Assembly (NCBI RefSeq): GCF_026810505.1
Contig: NZ_CP101750.1
Span: forward strand, 3,129,254 to 3,193,253
Reading direction: 5' to 3'
DNA: 64,000 nucleotides
Source: Streptomyces sp. Je 1-369
GTDB taxonomy: Bacteria; Actinomycetota; Actinomycetes; Streptomycetales; Streptomycetaceae
Shown here: positions 59,960-64,000 of the stretch, in pieces
How the letters are laid out: the number at the start of each line of letters is the position of its first letter
Numbering within the stretch: the first letter of the stretch is position 1
Made by a program: the position numbers and the translations under genes
Notes under the pieces: generated by a model
Seen by the model: the letters and a program-made list of their open reading frames with translations, nothing else
What the model was told of the DNA's origin: nothing
The model's database searches: none

Positions 59960-60208
59960 ATGAGCGCCCAGACCGAGCTCCCGCAGGCCGCATCCGAGAC
60001 GACCGTGTACGAAGTGACGGGCATGACCTGCGGGCACTGCGAGGGTGCGGTGTCCGAGGAGATCTCGGAGATCGCGGGCGTCACCTCCGTCAAGGCCGTC
60101 GCCGCCACGGGCCTGGTCACCGTGGTCTCCGAGGCCCCGCTGGACGAGGCCGCGGTCCGCGCCGCCGTCGACGAGGCGGGCTACGAGCTCGTCGGCGTCA
60201 AGGCCTGA
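59960..60208 (+). CDS. copZ: Copper chaperone, heavy-metal-associated domain (CopZ-like)
   Basis: An 82-residue HMA-domain protein. The metal loop GMTCGHCEGAV places Cys24 and Cys27 to bind Cu(I). It carries copper to the CopA ATPase encoded 119 bases downstream. GAGGAG precedes the ATG at 59960. The leader from the predicted transcription start (about 59880) is ~80 bases. Controlled by the CsoR-type operator upstream. Confidence 0.93.
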   Translation: MSAQTELPQAASETTVYEVTGMTCGHCEGAVSEEISEIAGVTSVKAVAATGLVTVVSEAPLDEAAVRAAVDEAGYELVGVKA

Positions 60209-60327
60209 CCCTCCCGGGCCGCGCCGCACGAACGGCGGCCGGCCGGGTACCCGGGCCCTGTGGTGTCGACACCGACACCGCAGGGCCCGCAGCCGTCCCA
60301 CGACCCCGGAAGCAGTACGGAAGAGCC

Positions 60328-62601
60328 ATGACCGAAGTCGAACTCGCCGTCGGCGGGATGACCTGTGCCTCCTGCTCCTCGCGCATCGAGAAGAAGCTGA
60401 ACCGCATGGAGGGCGTGACCGCCACGGTCAACCTCGCCACGGAGAAGGCGAAGGTCTCGTTCGGCGAGACCGAGGACGGCACGGCGGTCGAGGTCGCCCA
60501 ACTGATCGCGCTGGTCGAGAAGCTGGGCTACACGGCCGAGGAGATCGTGCCGCCCCCGCCGGAGCCCCTCGACGGCCCTCCCGGCGGCGGCCCGGCCCCC
60601 ACCACCGCCGACATCACCGAGCCGGACACCCTGCGGCAGCGCCTGATCGTCTCGGCGGTCCTCTCGCTGCCCGTCGTGCTGCTCGCGATGGTCCCCGCGC
60701 TGCAGTTCGACTTCTGGCAGTGGCTCTCGCTGACGCTGGCCGCGCCGGTGGTCGTGTGGGGCGGTCTGCCGTTCCACCGTGCCGCGTTCACCAACCTGCG
60801 GCACGGCGCCGCGACCATGGACACGCTCGTCTCCGTCGGCACGCTCGCCGCGTTCGGCTGGTCACTGTGGGCGCTGTTCGTCGGGGACGCGGGCATGCCG
60901 GGGATGCGGCACGGCTTCGACTTCACGGCCTCGCCGGGCGACGGCGCCTCGACCATCTACCTCGAAGTCGCCGCGGGCGTCGTCACGTTCATCCTGCTCG
61001 GCCGCTGGCTGGAGGCCCGCTCCAAGCGGAAGGCGGGCTCGGCGCTGCGCGCGCTGCTCGAACTGGGGGCCAAGGACGTGGCGGTCCTGCGGGACGGCAC
61101 CGAGCAGCGCGTGCCGGTGGGCCGACTGGTGGTGGGGGACCGGTTCGTCGTACGTCCCGGGGAGACCGTCGCGACCGACGGCACCGTCGAGGAGGGCGCA
61201 TCCGCCGTCGACGCCTCGATGCTGACCGGCGAGTCCGTGCCGGTCGACGTGGGCGCCGGAGCCGCCGTGACCGGGGGCACCGTGAACGTCTCCGGGCGCC
61301 TCGTCGTGCGGGCGACCCGGGTCGGCTCGGACACCCGACTCGCCCGGATGGCGCGGCTCGTCGAGGACGCGCAGACCGGCAAGGCGCAGGTGCAGCGTCT
61401 CGCCGACCGGATCGCCGGCGTCTTCGTGCCGGTGGTGCTGCTCATCGCGGTCGGTACGCTCGGCGGCTGGCTGGGCGCCACGGGCGACGCGACCGCCGCG
61501 TTCACCGCAGCCGTCGCCGTCCTGATCATCGCCTGCCCCTGCGCGCTCGGCCTCGCCACGCCGACCGCCCTGATGGTCGGCACCGGCCGGGGCGCCCAAC
61601 TCGGCATCCTCATCAAGGGCCCGGAGGTCCTGGAGTCCACGCGTCGCGTCGACACCGTCGTCCTGGACAAGACGGGGACGGTGACGACGGGCCGCATGGA
61701 GCTGACGGACGTCCACGTCGCCGGGGACACCCAGGAGCTGCTCCTGCTCCGCCTCGCGGGCGCCCTGGAACACGCCTCCGAGCACCCGGTGGCCCGCGCC
61801 GTCACGGCGGGCGCCGCCGCGCGCCTCGGCATCGACGCCGGGGAGCTTCCCACGCCGGAGCGGTTCGAGAACGTCGCCGGGGCGGGAGTGCGCGGCACGG
61901 TGGACGGGCACGAGGTGCTGGCGGGCCGCGAGCGGCTCCTCGCGGAGGCCGGGGTGACGGATCTGGAGACCGTGGCCAAGCTGCGGGACGACGCGGAGGC
62001 CGCCGGGCGCACGGCTGTCCTGGTCGCCTGGGACGGCGCCGCACGCGGCGTCCTGGCTGTCGCGGACGCCCTGAAGGAGACCAGCGCGGACGCGGTGCGG
62101 GAGCTGCGGGCGCTCGGTATGACGCCGGTGCTGCTCACGGGCGACAACGAGGCCGTCGCGCGGACGGTCGCCGACGCGGTGGGCATCGCGCCGGACGCGG
62201 TGTTCGCGGAGGTCCTGCCGCAGGACAAGGTCGACGTCGTACGGCGGTTGCAGGGCGAGGGCAAGGTCGTGGCGATGGTCGGGGACGGCGTGAACGACGC
62301 GGCCGCGCTCGCCACCGCCGATCTGGGGCTCGCGATGGGCACCGGCACGGACGCGGCGATCGAGGCGAGCGACCTGACATTGGTGCGCGGGGACTTGCGG
62401 GTCGCGGCCGACGCCATCAGGCTCTCCCGGAAGACCCTCGCCACCATCAAGGGCAATCTCTTCTGGGCCTTCGGCTACAACGTCGCCGCACTGCCGCTCG
62501 CCGCCGCCGGTCTCCTCAATCCGATGATCGCGGGGGCCGCGATGGCCTTCTCCTCGGTCTTCGTGGTCACCAACAGTCTTCGTCTGAGTACGTTCAGATA
62601 A
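60328..62601 (+). CDS. copA: Copper-exporting P1B-type ATPase CopA
   Basis: A 757-residue P-type ATPase. One N-terminal HMA domain (GMTCASCSSR, Cys13/Cys16), then eight membrane helices. The actuator is SMLTGESVPVD, the CPC motif is IIACPCALGLATP, the phosphorylation site is LDKTGTVTTG, the nucleotide site is EHASEHPVARAV and the hinge is MVGDGVNDAAALATADLGLA. It exports Cu(I) from the cytoplasm. Follows copZ in the same direction; the 119-base gap between them contains a GGCC/GCCGGCC-rich hairpin that may attenuate. Confidence 0.95.
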   Translation: MTEVELAVGGMTCASCSSRIEKKLNRMEGVTATVNLATEKAKVSFGETEDGTAVEVAQLIALVEKLGYTAEEIVPPPPEPLDGPPGGGPAPTTADITEPDTLRQRLIVSAVLSLPVVLLAMVPALQFDFWQWLSLTLAAPVVVWGGLPFHRAAFTNLRHGAATMDTLVSVGTLAAFGWSLWALFVGDAGMPGMRHGFDFTASPGDGASTIYLEVAAGVVTFILLGRWLEARSKRKAGSALRALLELGAKDVAVLRDGTEQRVPVGRLVVGDRFVVRPGETVATDGTVEEGASAVDASMLTGESVPVDVGAGAAVTGGTVNVSGRLVVRATRVGSDTRLARMARLVEDAQTGKAQVQRLADRIAGVFVPVVLLIAVGTLGGWLGATGDATAAFTAAVAVLIIACPCALGLATPTALMVGTGRGAQLGILIKGPEVLESTRRVDTVVLDKTGTVTTGRMELTDVHVAGDTQELLLLRLAGALEHASEHPVARAVTAGAAARLGIDAGELPTPERFENVAGAGVRGTVDGHEVLAGRERLLAEAGVTDLETVAKLRDDAEAAGRTAVLVAWDGAARGVLAVADALKETSADAVRELRALGMTPVLLTGDNEAVARTVADAVGIAPDAVFAEVLPQDKVDVVRRLQGEGKVVAMVGDGVNDAAALATADLGLAMGTGTDAAIEASDLTLVRGDLRVAADAIRLSRKTLATIKGNLFWAFGYNVAALPLAAAGLLNPMIAGAAMAFSSVFVVTNSLRLSTFR

Positions 62602-63054
62602 CGATCGCGGGCGCTCACATACCGTCTTCACAAGGTCGTTTCAGCACCCACACCCCTTTCCCGAGATCCACATATCGGGGATCTTGCGCATGTACTGGAC
62701 ATATGCAAGAGACGCAGATCACAGTGTTTGCAACGTAACCATTGAGGGGGGTCGCGAGTCTAATGGGGCGATGCAGGAAGATGTCTTGGGGGACGTCTTC
62801 CGACATCGAGGGACATCTTGGGGGATGTTCCTGGATATTGCGTTGCCGGGGCACGTGCACCGGGGAGCTTTGAGCGGCCCTCCCGTACGTACGCGTCCCG
62901 GCAGACCGCAGGGCCGCCACAGACGCCCGGCCGGATCCCGTGGGGGGAATCCGCACCGGGAAAAAGGGAAGCGCCCCGACCGTCGACCCGTGGGGGGATC
63001 GGCGGCGGGGCGCTTTCCGCTCTGCGGAGCGTTGCCGAGGTGCGACCGGGAAGG
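62602..63054. other. 453-bp gap after copA: palindromes, a short repeat and the citA terminator
   Basis: No credible gene. TTGC-GC-ATGT and ACAT-AT-GCAA form an inverted repeat at 62684-62708; CCCGA/TCGGG flank 62660-62680. A GTCTTGGGGGACGT-like unit occurs at 62784 and again, as ATCTTGGGGGATGT, at 62815. The right end is the minus-strand terminator of citrate synthase. Confidence 0.55.
62961..63018 (-). terminator. Terminator of the citrate synthase gene
   Basis: Arms GGAAGCGCCCCG (62967-62978) and CGGGGCGCTTTCC (63006-63018) pair across a 27-base loop containing further GATC/GGG pairing. On the minus strand it is followed by a CCCTTTTTC tract (62961-62969 complement). Confidence 0.82.
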
Positions 63055-64000
63055 TCAGCGGCCCTCGACGGGGACGAAGTCGCGGAGGACCTCACCCGTG
63101 TAGATCTGGCGCGGGCGGCCGATGCGCGAACCCGGCTCCTTGATCATCTCGTGCCACTGGGCGATCCAGCCCGGCAGGCGGCCGAGGGCGAACAGGACCG
63201 TGAACATCTCGGTCGGGAAGCCCATCGCGCGGTAGATGAGGCCCGTGTAGAAGTCGACGTTCGGGTAGAGCTTGCGCTCGACGAAGTAGTCGTCGGCCAG
63301 CGCGTGCTCCTCCAGCTTCAGGGCGATGTCCAGCAGCTCGTCGGACTTGCCGAGCGCCGAGAGGACGTCGTGCGCCGCCGCCTTGATGATCTTCGCCCGG
63401 GGGTCGAAGTTCTTGTAGACGCGGTGCCCGAAGCCCATGAGCTTCACGCCGTCTTCCTTGTTCTTCACCTTGCGGATGAAGGTGTCGACGTCGCCGCCGG
63501 ACGCCTGGATGCCTTCGAGCATCTCCAGGACCGACTGGTTGGCGCCGCCGTGCAGCGGGCCCCACAGGGCCGAGATGCCGGCGGAGATCGAGGCGAACAT
63601 GTTCGCCTGCGAGGAGCCGACCAGACGCACGGTGGACGTCGAACAGTTCTGCTCGTGGTCCGCGTGCAGGATCAGGAGCTTGTCGAGCGCGTTGACCACG
63701 ACCGGGTCCAGCTCGTACTCGGCGGCGGGCACCGAGAACGTCATGCGCAGGAAGTTCTCGACGTAGCCGAGGTCGTTGCGCGGGTAGACGACCGGGTGGC
63801 CCTGCGACTTCTTGTACGCGTACGCCGCGATCGTCGGAAGCTTGGCGAGAAGGCGGATCGTCGAAAGGTGACGCTGCTTCTCGTCGAACGGGTTGTGGCT
63901 GTCCTGGTAGAACGTCGACAGCGCGCTGACCACGGACGACAGCATCGCCATCGGGTGGGCGTCACGCGGGAAGCCGTCGTAGAACCGCTTGACGTCCTCG
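63055..64000 (-). CDS. citA: Citrate synthase, C-terminal part (gene continues past the right edge)
   Basis: About 315 C-terminal residues of a type II (hexameric-type) citrate synthase. Active-site segments are visible: [20 protein letters not shown] (His), [19 protein letters not shown] (His) and [20 protein letters not shown] with [20 protein letters not shown] later (Asp/Arg region), ending [20 protein letters not shown]. It condenses oxaloacetate and acetyl-CoA in the TCA cycle. The reading frame is open to base 64000; the N-terminal small domain lies outside. Confidence 0.94.
   Translation of the reverse strand, partial: EDVKRFYDGFPRDAHPMAMLSSVVSALSTFYQDSHNPFDEKQRHLSTIRLLAKLPTIAAYAYKKSQGHPVVYPRNDLGYVENFLRMTFSVPAAEYELDPVVVNALDKLLILHADHEQNCSTSTVRLVGSSQANMFASISAGISALWGPLHGGANQSVLEMLEGIQASGGDVDTFIRKVKNKEDGVKLMGFGHRVYKNFDPRAKIIKAAAHDVLSALGKSDELLDIALKLEEHALADDYFVERKLYPNVDFYTGLIYRAMGFPTEMFTVLFALGRLPGWIAQWHEMIKEPGSRIGRPRQIYTGEVLRDFVPVEGR

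Noticed and set aside
62684..63103. A 139-codon plus-strand and a 111-codon minus-strand frame between copA and citA
   Set aside because: Neither has a ribosome-binding site or domain; one runs through the citA terminator and coding end.

Overview
The window is high-GC actinobacterial DNA, almost certainly Streptomyces core chromosome. The evidence is GTG/ATG starts with frequent ATGA/GTGA stop-start overlaps, a DUF5753/DUF397/anti-sigma-type ATPase trio, a chitosan-oligosaccharide (csn) operon, paired dynamin-like GTPases, and a thioester-type LAETG surface protein. No prophage, IS element, CRISPR array or secondary-metabolite cluster is visible.

Layout. 1-2072: tail of an MscS-type channel, an anti-sigma-like ATPase, and a divergent XRE regulator with its DUF397 partner. 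2073-3620: about 1.5 kb without a credible gene, built as a nested inverted repeat (188-bp outer arms, six 43-bp elements, three 28-bp elements). 3621-10396: csnREFGHK with a candidate CsnR operator in front and a strong terminator behind. 10564-21289: a seven-gene same-strand signalling block: a four-TM GlnX-like protein, a GlnH-like glutamate/glutamine-binding protein, a helical protein, a PknG-type kinase, a PP2C phosphatase, a VWA protein and an FHA protein. The kinase, phosphatase and FHA protein all carry zinc ribbons. 21311-25648: methyltransferase, truncated globin, a protein of unknown function, a thioesterase and the ABC-F factor EttA. 25807-32020: surface protein, SsbB-like protein, DynB-like and DynA-like GTPases. 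32290-33284: tRNA-Arg(UCU) followed by a Phd/PIN toxin-antitoxin pair. 33497-36651: a DnaQ-BRCT-BRCT-TerD fusion, a lipoprotein with a duplicated module, and a VOC protein. 36715-39983: a lipid module (acyl-CoA ligase, TetR regulator, SCP2 protein) joined by a shared CTTAC-N6-GTAAG operator. 40053-47151: an AftB-like GT-C membrane protein, a VWA lipoprotein, an ABC-2 permease and a peptidase-S15/ABC-ATPase fusion. 47278-51929: small membrane protein, NarL-type two-component system, APC permease and a tautomerase-family enzyme. 52077-59324: myo-inositol catabolism (mmsA, iolD, iolB, a Cgl0159-family protein, iolC on the minus strand; an IolE/MocC-like protein divergent). 59617-62601: a 65-residue HTH protein, then copZ-copA behind a CsoR-type operator/promoter. 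63055-64000: 3' part of citrate synthase.

The most interesting system is the 10.5-21.3 kb block. It places an extracytoplasmic amino-acid sensor beside a complete phospho-threonine writer, eraser and reader, and extends the mycobacterial GlnX-GlnH-PknG trio by four genes. Next are the large inverted repeat, the hydrolase-ABC fusion (whose nucleotide-binding domain carries an in-frame palindromic insertion) and the exonuclease-BRCT-TerD fusion. All assignments come from reading the sequence; no database search was run.
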